NCBI GenBank assembly: GCA_963277665.1
Contig: OY728130.1
Span: forward strand, 1,365,042,393 to 1,365,106,392
From: Viscum album
Lineage: Eukaryota > Streptophyta > Magnoliopsida > Santalales > Viscaceae
Direction of reading: 5' to 3'
Length of the DNA stretch: 64,000 nt
The notes beneath the pieces are model-generated. The model was given only the letters and a program-made list of their open reading frames with translations, made no database searches and was not told the DNA's origin. Positions 1 through 11,700 of the stretch are shown piece by piece. Within the stretch, counting starts at the first letter, position 1; every line of letters starts with the position of its first letter. The translations under genes and the position numbers were made by a program.

Positions 1-510
1 TTGATTCATAAACTAACCTAGTTTATGCCATTGTTTAGAAATGGAGACTAGTAGAAAGAATAAGAATTCTAGAAAAATGCATGATCAAAAGATTAATATG
101 GATCATATCTTTCATGGTATTAAGCCAACATTTAAAAGGGAAATAGTCTCCCATGTATTCTCATCATATAAAAAAATAGTATCATGTGTTAATAAGATAA
201 GTAAAGAATTATCTGAGTCCTATGGCTTTGAAGGAAAGCAAGAGAAGAAAAGGATAGAAGACAGAAACATAGATAAAGGGAAGGGGTGAAAGAAGGATTT
301 TCCCATATGTGATAATTGTGGAAAGAATCACCTTGGTAAATTATTTAAGGGAATGAGAGTTTATTATAAGTGTGGAGAAATAGGACACTAAGTACGTGAT
401 TGCAAGGGTAATAAAAAGGTTTCAAATGTACAATGCTTCATCTGCAAGGAGTTGGGACACTACGCGAATAAATATCCAAATCATCAGAGTATACCCCAAA
501 TACTTCTATT
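1..510 (+). pseudogene. Ty3/gypsy gag remnant with three decayed zinc knuckles
   Basis: An open frame starts with ATG at 41 and stops at 287-289. The same frame then continues through stops to about 510. After a Lys/Arg-rich stretch come three CCHC-like knuckles. The first (from 308) reads CDNCGKNHLGK but has Phe for the last Cys. The second (361-405) keeps KCGEIGH and RDC but has Tyr for the first Cys and a stop after His. The third (433-475) reads CFICKELGHYANK with Tyr for the last Cys. This arrangement is known from Gag nucleocapsid of plant chromovirus-type Ty3/gypsy elements, where it binds the RNA genome. Protease, RT and integrase should follow on plus but are missing: only about 1.35 kb separates the knuckles from the LTR at 1871. 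The 5' end lies outside the window. Non-functional. Confidence 0.75.
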
Positions 511-1150
511 AGATAATAATCAAGTTATGATACTACTGAATATGAAGAATAATGATTGTATTTATTATGTTGTTAAAGTATTGTATCATTTGAGTATTGT
601 ATTAATGATGTACATGTTATAAGAATTATAAAGTATATAAGGATTGTACTACAGTACTATTTCATTAATGACTTGAGATTGTGTAGAACCAAGAAAAGTG
701 ACTCAATAACAGGTTCAATTTTTTCGAAAATATATAGTTGAGAAAAAGATAAACCATAGATTTGGATAAATTATATTGGATATTCTTGACTACCTTGAAA
801 CTGATTAATGGTTTGTTTATTTCATCATTATTGGAGTTTACAACATTTTTGGATAGAAAAATTATATTCAGTATTCTATAAGGAATAAGAGAGAATGAAT
901 GAAATCAATAAGGTTTTATGGTAATTCAGGGTGTTACAATGTTTTAAAATAATACATGATGAAGGTATTCACATGTTATTACATGGAAAAAAAATCTTCA
1001 TTGTGTTTACCTTCCTTATAAATTTTGGATTGTGAGTTTAGAAAAAAGTATTTTGCATAAGTATAAAGGTTGGAATTGATTAAGTTTGAAATTGGATACT
1101 ATTGTTAAGGTTAAATAATTTCTTGAGATCATTTTTGGATTGTCATAAAA
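511..1150 (+). other. decayed internal sequence of the first gypsy element, unassigned
   Basis: About 640 bases of AT-rich DNA with stops in all frames. I see no recognisable pol domain. It lies between the gag remnant and the SINE, so it is probably what remains after internal deletion of the retrotransposon body. Confidence 0.4.
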
Positions 1151-1270
1151 AGGACAACCCAGAGGTCGGGCGACAACCCGTCGCGTCCGGCATGGCTGCT
1201 AGACTTGAACTCGCAACCGAAGGGCGACAAGGGTGGATCACCTACCACTAGCATACGTGATGTCCTGGTT
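1151..1270 (-). mobile_element. tRNA-derived SINE, copy 1
   Basis: A 120-base GC-rich island in very AT-rich DNA. Read on minus it starts AACCAGGACATCACGTATGC, then has a box-A-like CTAGTGGTAGGTG and, about 35 bases on, a box-B-like GAGTTCAAGTC. That spacing is what an internal RNA polymerase III promoter of a tRNA gene shows. The putative acceptor ends do not pair into a tRNA, and a non-tRNA tail (GC-rich, ending GGGTTGTCC then T-rich) follows. A homologous copy with the same start and end lies at 39804-39922 on plus. Two independent copies with shared ends argue for a SINE rather than a tRNA pseudogene. SINEs are non-coding and move using LINE enzymes. I see no clear target duplication. Confidence 0.7.
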
Positions 1271-1861
1271 TTTATTATGTAGTTTTTTTATATTTGGACA
1301 AATGAATTATAAATTAATTTTTTTGGAACCCTATATGTTTAGGATAAATAGAATATTTTTTTATTCTATTATCTTTTGGAGTGAAAGATAATTTTGTGGT
1401 AGGAATTAGTTGAAGGATGAAACTCTACTTGTCAAGTATATATATATTCTTTTTCCTATTATTCTTTGAAAAAATCAATTCTTAAACATTAGGTATGGGA
1501 TCTTAAAACTGAAAAAGTGTTATCCTAACACCATATGTTTTGTTGAACAGATGATATTTTACATCATCTTAGATTGATGGATTTGAGACCCTAAATTTTA
1601 CACTTGTTTGTGATTGACCTCAATCAATCCCTATAAATATTTACATTTTTCATTCAATTATCTGTCTCTAATTTTCCCCACTGTTCTCCTAATATATATC
1701 ATAATTTTGTGGTGACTTTTTCATTTCCCTTTCCCTCTTATTAAGACTAAATTTTATTAACCCAATTTCTAATGTGGGTTTTCTACAAAGGTATTTTTCT
1801 ATTTTTAACCATTTATTTTCGAAGAACAATTTCAAATTACAAGTAAACAATTTATTTAAGT
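1271..1861 (+). other. 3' internal remnant of the first gypsy element
   Basis: AT-rich and mostly unreadable. Just before the LTR (about 1770-1870) a plus frame with stops resembles the short acidic and hydrophobic C-terminus that follows integrase in chromovirus-type elements, ending next to a VGEN-like reading of the polypurine tract. This is weak evidence, but it supports continuity with the LTR that follows. Confidence 0.35.
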
Positions 1862-1870
1862 AGGGGAGAA
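1862..1870 (+). promoter_or_regulatory. polypurine tract (plus-strand primer site)
   Basis: AGGGGAGAA lies directly against the LTR start TGTAACACCCC at 1871. In LTR retrotransposons a purine run at this spot resists RNase H and primes plus-strand DNA synthesis. Its position shows that the following LTR is a 3' LTR of a plus-strand element. Confidence 0.75.
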
Positions 1871-3625
1871 TGTAACACCCCAAGATTTCATAGTATATTA
1901 TCTCTTCAAAGAAATTCAATAACTTTCACTATACGCAACACCGAGTTCAAACGCACTACGACTTACCAAAACTAGTCGTTCAAAAAGCGGTTTTGAATAT
2001 TATTAACTAAATTTTGAATTTTATATACTTCATATAATTTTAGAATCCAGATTATGTTTTCTTAGACATATTATAAGAATAAATTCATTTTTTTCAGAAA
2101 AAATAAGTACTTTTTAAAAAATGCAATTTTTCCACCTTTTAATGGGGAACATTTTTTAAAACCAATATTTGACACTTTTATATATTCAATTTAATGAAAT
2201 TAAATTATTCTTTAGAATCGAGACATAGAACATTTGTTTGGAAATTTTTTTGGTACTTTTCTGATAACATTCATATTTTTGAAGAATAGTGAAAAATACT
2301 AAATTTTAATTAAAAATAACTTTTTTATTCGAAATAATTTATAGTGCTAAATTATACATTTGAGTGGTTTTAAAGTATCATTAGATTTTATTTTTATAAT
2401 TTAATATAATTTAGGTCATTGGATGTAATTTCACATTTAAATTGGACATAAACAAGTGTTAATCTTTTGATAGTTATTATTTCTTAGAAACACGCTTTTT
2501 ATTTTGACAATGTGAATTAATTTTAAATTAATTTATACCACTTTTGTGTTTTGAATTTGGAAGGATGGATTCCATATTTTTAATCATGAGGTTTATATTT
2601 TCTAAATAGGTAACTTTTATGTTTAGACATTATGAATATTTACTTCAGTAAATATTTTATTTATCATGGTTAAAGGGTAAATCTGGTAAATTAGGGTAAA
2701 AAAGTATTATTATAATAATATTAAATTACCCTAACATGTGTCTTATTCCTATTTTTTATACATTTCCGACCATTGTCATCCTTGGGTAGATTTTGGGGTC
2801 ACTTGGAGCCACTTTAGAGTGATAATGGCACTTTATATTAATTAATTTAAAGTAAAGACAAAAATGATATAAACATATATCTTTTAGTAAATAAATTTTT
2901 ACAAGGTGTTATATAAGTTATATTTTTTACTATAAATATTCATTAGAAAGATAAAACTATTTAATACATAATGGTATTTTTTTATAATTTTTAGACATTA
3001 AATAAACAAATTTATTTATGACACAATGATGATGTTGTAATTACCTTATTAATGAATGAATCAAATAAATGGTATTATAAATATTAAAATAAATATAATT
3101 TCAAAGTTTTTATGACATCCACGAATTTTATAGGTGAATATGACATATTTGGATTGAGGAAATTTATTTTTTATAATTAATCAAGTTTTTATGACTTTCA
3201 CAAAAACCAAATACAAAATCGGGTCAAAATTGACAAAAAATGAGTTTTTAAAAATAAATATTATATTATTAAATTATATAAAAGTTCTAAAAATATAAGG
3301 TTTGGTCTAAGAACTTATATAATTATATTCATATCATTAATTAACCACTTATAGTTCTCTTGGCTTGTTATAGTATGTTTATTAACCATATAATATAAAA
3401 ATACAAAGAGACCTGTTAAATGACAAACTATTTAACTAAGAGTTAAATCTAAAAGATAAGATTAATATGGTGACCTAAACCTATCTAAAACCTATTGGTT
3501 GATATTTTTGCGACCCATACACACCTTAGACTCTAAATAAATAATTTTTGATCCATTATAAACCAAAAAAAAAATTATTATAAAATAATATTTTAAGATT
3601 TTCTTAAAGTGACCTTCACCTCTCT

Positions 3626-3633
3626 TATAAAAG
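3626..3633 (+). promoter_or_regulatory. LTR1 TATA box
   Basis: TATAAAAG followed by GGAACTTCCC. The equivalent site in the inverted family member is 36601-36610 (CTTATAAAAG on minus). It would mark the U3/R boundary of the LTR promoter. Confidence 0.6.
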
Positions 3634-3949
3634 GGAACTTCCCACTTCTCTTGAATTCACACCTCCAAAGTGTTTTGGATCAGATAACCCCTACCCAAAT
3701 ATCTTCCCAACTTCCATGAATTCAACTTAGAGTCCACACTTGATCATAAAGTCAACCTAAGGATCCCTTTTGATCAAATCAAAAGGAAGAACCCGAAGAA
3801 TAGGTAAATATTTCATCACCTCTTTCAAGTTCTTCTCTTATTTCACTTCCTCTTTCTTTGTTGTTTATAATATAAAATAATAAATCCAGAATCTTCTATA
3901 TTATTTTATGTTATTATAAAAATGGTATAACAATATTCATTATTCTATC

Positions 3950-4212
3950 CATCATATGAATGACAATGTCACCATACGTGTGTACGTAGGGCTTACCGTC
4001 TCCACGTCGTGGTGTAGTTTGTTATTCAAACACTTCATTATTTGGATGGGTATAATAATGAGTATAACTGGTGTAAATAATAAATATAACATGTTAATTA
4101 TTCTTTATATATGATATTCCAACCAATTACATAAGATTTTACCATCAATATAATGATATTGTCGCTCGTGCATACGTACGGATTGTTGTCTCCACGAACG
4201 CGATGAGATTCA
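3950..4212 (+). repeat. duplicated GC-rich module in LTR1
   Basis: Two copies about 185 bases apart share the pattern: a TGTC core, a CATACGTxxGTACG-like stretch, then GTCTCCACG (starts near 3965 and 4150). The inverted LTR at 33985-38772 also has two copies about 187 bases apart (near 36050-36080 and 36200-36290), so the duplication predates the split of the copies. Function unknown. Confidence 0.65.
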
Positions 4213-5776
4213 TTCCCCATCATAATCATTCAAGAATAAATTTCATCTTATGATTAAAAATAATGATTAAGAACTTAATATAATTTCTTATATGAATCAA
4301 ATATATCCTTTCCACAACAAATGTGTCTTATGTAACTAATAATATAAAGGAAAATGGATCAGTTAACACCCGAAACAATGATACAACTAAAATATTATTA
4401 ACAAATAAATATTGGAAGATCATATATGATATCATATTTATTTATATGATTATTATATAATTTAATAATATTTATTTAACTATTATACAGGAGGTTAATG
4501 TACCCTCGACCAATTAAAAGTACAAGGTAAGGGTTAATTTCAAAATCTCTTTATTATCCGAGATTATATTTACGTAAGTATCTACTGTGACATATTTATT
4601 ATAAATGTCCATGTTTCATAAAAGTGTTTTCAAAGGGATTATTTTTATGGTGGTTTTTACAAAAACATCATTTTAAATGTTTTAAATATTTATTCTTCTA
4701 AATCTTTCTCATTAATGTCCATGTTTTCAAAATGATTTTAAGGATTTATTTATATGGACATGAATGTTTTAAAATGTTAATTCCTTTCAAAAGTTTCAAA
4801 GTGTTATGGGAAAATTTGATTCAAAACAATCTTTTAAATGACCTTTTTATGATTATTAAATGATTTCATGAAAAAGTTATATTTCTCTCAAAGATTTTTA
4901 CTGATCATTTTCAACTATGTCAACATCTTTTACCGGATATTATGATAGAGGTTGATTTATTATGATATAAATATTCCATATTGTATTGAAGGTTTTGTAA
5001 TATGTTTGACGGTGGATGTGTTATTTTTTTACCATTCAGAGTTTATGGATAATGTATTGACATTCTGTATGCTAGATTTAATATGAATGTTTATGTTATG
5101 TTTAAACCTTTTCATATAAGCAATGCATTGGACTTGGTAAGTGACGAGTGGATCCCGCTATAGCTCCTAGATGAATCGGTAGGTATCATGAGACAAACTA
5201 GTGTCTTGGAACATGGCCTTCACAAAATCTTATTTGTAGTCTTGGTACAAGGCCTTGACTATGTGGTTATGAAGTCTGGAATGATGCATTCCATCATTAT
5301 AAAAGTATATATTGATATTGCATGTGATTATTTGAATTGTACAATATACATGTAAATAAATAAATGGAATTATTTGATTTTATATTTTCCATATTATGAT
5401 GAAGTTTATATTTAAAAGGATTTTTTTTAGTCTTATACATTGCCTTAAATGTTTATGCTTGTTTTTGAAAGTTTATTCTGTATTGTTATCCTTACTGAGC
5501 ATCTGAGATCACCCCTTTATATGTTTTATTTTTTCCAGAATGTGAAGAATTATTTTATGGTTGACCTACAGGGATAGAATAAGGATATAAGTGTGTTCTA
5601 AAGGGGACAAAATGTTTTTGATGTTTTTATTTCATAATGTAATGTAAAACTTATGAATGTATTTAGTACTTATAAGGATACTAAATGATCGGTCTTTCGG
5701 GATTTGATCCCTTTTGATCATGCCAATGTTATGTAATAATGCACCGACTCTGAGTAACTGGGGTCGGGGCGTTACA

Positions 5777-8700
5777 GTTATTTTCATTTGGTCTCAACTG
5801 ATGTGAACCATAGGAAATCACCTCCTACCTCTACATCACAACACTACCAAGAACAATCCCTGATATATCAAAGAATAGTACATACTTGAAATAATCCTTT
5901 AGAATCCTCAATATGGGATCACTCATCAATATCAACCTCAACTCATGGAAATAATATTTCCACCTCTCTATCCACATGAAAATAATCCCCTTTTGAGTCA
6001 AATCTATCAAGGGGTCCAAAATCCTGGGGAAATTTGGTATGAATCTCTAATAGTATCATGAAAACCCATGGATGCTTCATACCTCCATCACACTTTTGGG
6101 TGTCTCTAAATCTAGCACTTCCTCGACCTTTGTCGGGTCTACTACCACACTATCTACTAAGATGAAATGTCCCAAAAAGTATACCACCTAAATCTTGAAT
6201 TATATCTTTTATATATTCTCATAAATCTGGTTCTCTCATAGTATATCTAGAACCATACTAAAGTGCCTCGTGTGCTCCTCTCTAAATGTTGATTAAACTT
6301 GTATATCATCTATTAACACTTCCATAAACTAGTATAAGAAATATTTAAATATCCAGTTCATGAGTCCTATAAACACTACTACAGTTTTCCACATGATAAT
6401 GGTAATCACTAAGTATTCATATGGACCATAATGACATCTGAATTTTATCTTCAGTATATCCTCATCCTTTAGTCATAGGTGGTGATATCATGTTCTGATA
6501 TAAATCTTCAAGAACCATCATTCCCCTGGATACATGTTATTTATTTTCACCTAGTTTAGAGGACTGTAATCCAAACACAACCTCAAGCTCACATATACCA
6601 TCTTTGAGAAAAACAATCGGGGTTGTCGAGGGTGAACACTAGGACAGATAAAGTTATTCTTATACAATTACTTCAACTCCCCCCCCCCAGATCGAGAATC
6701 TCAATAGGATCCATTCGATATTCTTATGTAGATATCAAGGTCATCCTAGGTTTTTGGTCAATGTATAGTTCTATCTCTCGATGGGGAGGTAATCCTGGAA
6801 CATCATTTGGAAATTCATCCTCATACTCCACCACCACTATAAAAAACATAAAACTCATATCATCTACTACACATGGTTCATACTAGCTAACTGATGAGTA
6901 AATGGTTGCACCATCCTATGAATGAGTCCATCCTACTCTTCCTGGGTTTTCTTTTCACCTAAAAATGATAACCTCATCCCATTATTATAGACCCATCACA
7001 TCCTCTACAAAAAACAATATATCTAGGAATGAAATATAGACAACTAGTCTATAAATAATATGACTTTACAAGGCCTCTTCACTATTAAAAAATAATTCAA
7101 AAATAATATCTCGCTTACAAGGGTTAGGTCACACCATCAACAGAAGTGTGTGATCCTTGAGTCACCTACAGTTGGAGTCTCTAAGTAAAAAAATTGACTT
7201 AAAGGCTTAACGGGAATCTCTAAGTCTAAAACCAGATAAGTGGAAAGAAAAGAATGAATCAAACATGTGTCAATGAAAACTAAATATAAGGTCGAAAAGA
7301 TATATATCATGTCTTGTATCATCCCTAGAGCCTCTAGGTTATAAGCCTCATCCACCTGTAGTTTCCATCACCCCTAACCACTAGCTCCCTGAACCTGGCG
7401 GGGACCACCTATGGGTGGTGGTGGTAACTGGTCATAATATATACCACCTCTACCTACTCTCCTAGATCCTATACCTTTTTTACCACCCTAAGGACCTTCC
7501 TGATCCTTCGACTACCTCTACTTGTGTGGCATATCCACTATCTCTCTATCAACCACATGTTACGTAGGACATTCTCATGTAATATTTCCCTGACCATTAT
7601 AATAGTATAACTTACTCCCTCTAGGCTGACTAGACCCATCCTGTGATCCATGAACTGTATAATCTCTATCCTAGGATTTCATCTTAAAATTTCTCACATT
7701 TACTGGTCCTTAGGTCTAACATCATCTCCTTGTCATCGAAGTCTCAGCTCCAGTGTTCCTATTTCAAGCACTAACTATCTGCATCTACTCATCCAGGACA
7801 CTCTCAACCACCAAATCACACTCTATTATCACATCATAGGTGGTAATTAATATAGGTCTCATGTTGGATTATATGTCTCTATGTGGTCCTCTCATGAAGG
7901 TATAAGCCTGAAAGAACTAATCACATGCCATATCCATTGAGTACCAAGATAGGTTGGTAAAACTTGATGAATACTTAACCACAGTCGTACTTTCCCACTG
8001 AATCTATTGAAGGTACTAGATGTAATAATATCTCAATGTAACTATAGATAACTCATCACTAAAAAGAAACTAGAACTTTGACCATGTTGTAGTCTCCTCA
8101 TCATAAAAACGGGCCACTAAGCACCACCATCGTCATGTAGATCCATGGTGAAAGCATACTGGAAGAACCACCATCTGGTATGCTGGTTTCCAAATAAGAA
8201 AGAAGACTCACATCACTACCTCAAGCCATTACTTAACCGCCTATTGGTCAGGATTGCCTTAGAACGTGAGGGTTCACTATCACTGAAACTCAAGAAGTTC
8301 ACTCAGCCTACACAACTCATATGGTGGTACTATCAGTACCATATTCTCCTCAACAGGCGGTGGTAAGACTAGTGCACCACCTAGAGCTATAACCTTCTGA
8401 ATAGGATTCTGAATCAAAGCCTCATCATTGAGGGGATCATATTCATGATCTTGATGTTGAACCTTAGCTGGAAAACATCATGGAGGAATCTTGAAATAGA
8501 CAAGATGTACCATGGCCAATGAGTATATCTAGAGAGCTAACTAAATATAGACATGGAAATTATAAACCATTCCTATATGATGCACGAACCAATGTTTTCC
8601 CTACAACCAATGTCTACATGTACTAATTCAATCAATTAGGTTCTAAGAGTCTATGTGTATAGATGTGTTGGTTACTGCAACAACACTGGAATACCTAGAC

Positions 8701-8779
8701 TGAGAGATGAACTCGAAACACTTAACATTGTTTCCCTAAACCTATATCACATAATATGACCCTAAGGTATAATTGACTA
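5777..8779 (-). pseudogene. Ty3/gypsy gag-protease-RT-RNase H pseudogene (element G3)
   Basis: Read on minus from 8779 downwards. A gag region at about 8500-7550 ends in a decayed knuckle in which Cys has become Tyr (KLYYYNGQGNI...ECP near 7570-7620). It is followed by a Pro/Gly-rich linker, then a pepsin-like protease with IDTCLIHSF at about 7240 in place of the family's IDTGxxHSF. The RT palm keeps its catalytic pair in LIDDI (codons at 6299-6314). RNase H begins in an open stretch (6019-5831) with the FDISGIVLGSVVM motif, matching the family except at surrounding positions. Integrase is absent because the coding region is cut at 5776/5777 by LTR1; any remainder lies off the left edge. Stops and frameshifts are frequent. 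Chromovirus lineage is inferred from domain style, not from a chromodomain. Confidence 0.85.
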
Positions 8780-8790
8780 CTTTGATACCA
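8780..8790 (-). promoter_or_regulatory. primer-binding site of G3
   Basis: On minus this reads TGGTATCAAAG, close to the complement of the initiator methionine tRNA 3' end used by most plant LTR elements (TGGTATCAGAG). It lies three bases from the LTR end and so fixes the orientation of G3. Confidence 0.75.
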
Positions 8791-8793
8791 TTT

Positions 8794-11700
8794 TATCACA
8801 ACCCATACCAATGGGGCCCATATCGCGACTACCCCAAGACTATCTCTAATAGGCTAGGGGTTGGCGACCATCACTGAGTATGCATATCACACACATGGGA
8901 GACCTTATCCTAAAGTACATGTATACATGCACACATATTAAATACCATATAATTATGAAATGTAAAACAACTAATAATCATGAATTAATATGTATAAAAT
9001 ACCACCATTAGAGTATGATAACAAACACTGAAAATAAAAAGGTTCAAATATAAGACCACCATAAAGAAACTAAAAACAATTATAACATGTAAAGTGGGTG
9101 TAGACTTCAATCAATGTAACTATAAGAACACACCTTGGTATGTTCAGTTCACTAATATCTTCTTAGGGACTCTGTCAAAATTTTGGTCATCTATACAATA
9201 CGTGATGCATACAAGAAAATCCCATGCAGGGGTGAATATAACAATACCTAGTAAGAAACCCTGAAGTCACTAAGCATATAACATAAATAATAATAGTTAC
9301 ATCATCACATTTATATGCCAACAACATATATAACAAGGTCATCTAGATATACTCATAGTAGACACATAGTCTCAATTAATATCACAACTATATTTCCACC
9401 CTAGAACTCCTTCTATAAGGTTCTATGTAGCCCTTGTTAAGTAGAATAACTCCATGAGTTAGATATCACTGATAGTGTCCATCCAAGACTTCATTATCAT
9501 CAGCCCTTACCCTAAAAGTAGAAATTGTAATTCCAAATATCTCAATACACAAATGGGGATTACACCAAATTCCATTAGGTATCCCAACAACCCAACCTAG
9601 ATTAACCCGCTTAGTAGGGGATCAACTCATGTGTATTGTTGGTCATGGTGATACCAAGAACTCTACCTATGAAAATGATGATGATAGAGGATCTCACTTT
9701 GGGCCTAGTGAATGATTCTAAAAACTCTTTCCAAGACCGAATTTCATAATAGTGGATCTCCATCCTATGCAAAGTACATGACTCCATTCAAAACCATTAG
9801 GGAAATTTATCAAGGAAACATACCCAAACAAATATTGTCCTTGTTGAAGAGAAAAAGGGATCCAAGTCATATTTGAAAGATTAATTAATGTGTACTGATA
9901 GTATATGGTTTTCCCTTTCGACATTGGGTCCTAACCATGTATCATGGCATGTTCCCATGTATTTTTCCATATCTAAGTACATGGAATGTCTGATCCTATA
10001 TACTCATGACCATGTCCAAGTACAGGGCTATGCCCATGTACACCTGGCATGGTTGTGTCCATTTTTTAGTACACAATGTGTCTGAGCATATATAAACCTA
10101 TCCATGTTTGTGTACCCTCTGATGTATACATCATTCTACCATGTAAGGGACACATGACATGTGACCGAGTCACACAACGTTTTAGAATTATCTCTACACC
10201 AAAACCCTAGCATCGTATTTGGGGAAGGTCCCACATGGTGTGTAACTATAGAACACATTCCCTGTAATTTGGGATTTCACAAAACCTATGGGTTCTTCAT
10301 ACATGTATATCATGTCACCATCACCTCTAGTTCTGCTTCTAATATCACCTATAGATAATAGATCTAGTCTGACTGAGCCTCCCCATCGTTACTCATCAAA
10401 ATATGACAGACAAAACTCATGATAAAACACACAAGAAACGTTTTTTCATAGGTCCTCATTATCTTCACATTCCCCGCACAAACTGAGATCATTAATCCTT
10501 CCCCAGTCCATTTTCACCATCTCTATGGCTTGATTTCATCATTGATTTGAACCTAGATATGAGATATCAATCTGTTGCACTTATAAATGGGAATTAAATG
10601 ATTGATTATTCGGTATTTGTCAAAATCGCTTCTCAAATGAAACACTGGTTATGGATGCATGAGGAACGGTAGGAGAAAACCAAGAAACATAAAATAGGAA
10701 TAAACCTCTTTTATGTTAGGGTTATCCTTAGACTGTTTCTATTAGAATGATGAATGAATAGATAATAAAATAATCACAATGAAATCTCCAATCCCAAATA
10801 ATATCTAACCCATAACTACAATATGCATGATATGTGAATCAATTCATTAGTTGATTGAATCATATTCATCCTAGGAATAAAAAAATGGGGATAAATCCAA
10901 AAAAACAACATCCTACCTAAAGGTGTGTCAATATTTGATGAATAATTAATATGTGTTACTGTTTTTGGTGATATCCTTAAATTCTACTCCTCATTGATTG
11001 ATGATCCTAGATCTAGTTTACATTTTCCCATGAATGATCCTCCACTTCTCTACCTAATGTATCTAGGGTTATGAATAAAAACATGGTATTTTTTAATAGA
11101 AAGTTATTTATAGAAATATATAGGTCATGAATATATAATTAAATAAATTATTTTAAACTAAACAATTTATTTAAACTTTTTACCACAACTACATCTAACC
11201 CAAGAATCTGACACGCTCTAAGGTTAGGTCGCACCTAGGGTAAAACTCACCATTTTAATTCAATGAAAACCTCATATTTCTAATATGCACCTTTATTTAA
11301 GATTCATTCCACTATTTCAAGAAAACTACACATGTGTTATATTTAATATATTTAATATATTTCAAAAATTAATTTTGGGTTCACCAGGCCTCAGAATCTC
11401 ACACTATATCAACACCTTGATCTGAAAATAATACATATAATATTGTAAGCTAATACATGTAAAGGTCAAAGTTTTCACATGATTCATCTATATCCTTTCA
11501 ACTCTTGAGAAAAACCTTAAAATGTAACACTACCTTATTACTGCGTGATTCACCTACATAAGAGTAAATTTTTTCTATATCCTCAACCAATTAGGGAAAA
11601 CACATATAATTATGGTGTAATCATCTACATAATAGAAAAAAATTTCCCTTAAACTCAACTGTTTACAACATAGTTTTCTCTATTATTCCATGGTGTTCTC

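Larger units (their letters stand above)
1871..5776 (+). mobile_element. complete 3.9 kb LTR of a chromovirus-like Ty3/gypsy element (LTR1)
   Basis: It begins TGTAACACCCC and ends GGGGCGTTACA, a terminal inverted repeat TGTAAC/GTTACA typical of plant chromoviruses of the Tekay/Del type. A polypurine tract precedes it. A TATA box (TATAAAAG, 3626-3633) lies near the middle, and a duplicated GC-rich module is present at about 3950-4212. The same family recurs in inverted orientation at 33985-38772 and 57468-59629: the U5 end, the TATA neighbourhood and the duplicated module can all be aligned. Length 3906 bases, long but within the family's usual range. It abuts the minus-strand gypsy element at 5777, so one interrupted the other; the matching junction is outside the window. 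Confidence 0.85.

Noticed and set aside
931..938. GTGTTACA as an LTR end
   Set aside because: No matching TGTAAC start at a plausible distance upstream and no primer-binding site after it.
1151..1270. A functional tRNA gene
   Set aside because: Box-like motifs are present, but the acceptor ends do not pair and a long non-tRNA tail follows; a second copy has the same tail.
6623..6886. Plus-strand open frame as a gene
   Set aside because: It is antisense to the G3 RT region and has no recognisable domain; low-complexity Ser/Thr run.
9888..10358. Open frames near 9.9-10.4 kb as host exons
   Set aside because: They lie in the proposed G3 LTR, contain short internal repeats and show no domain.
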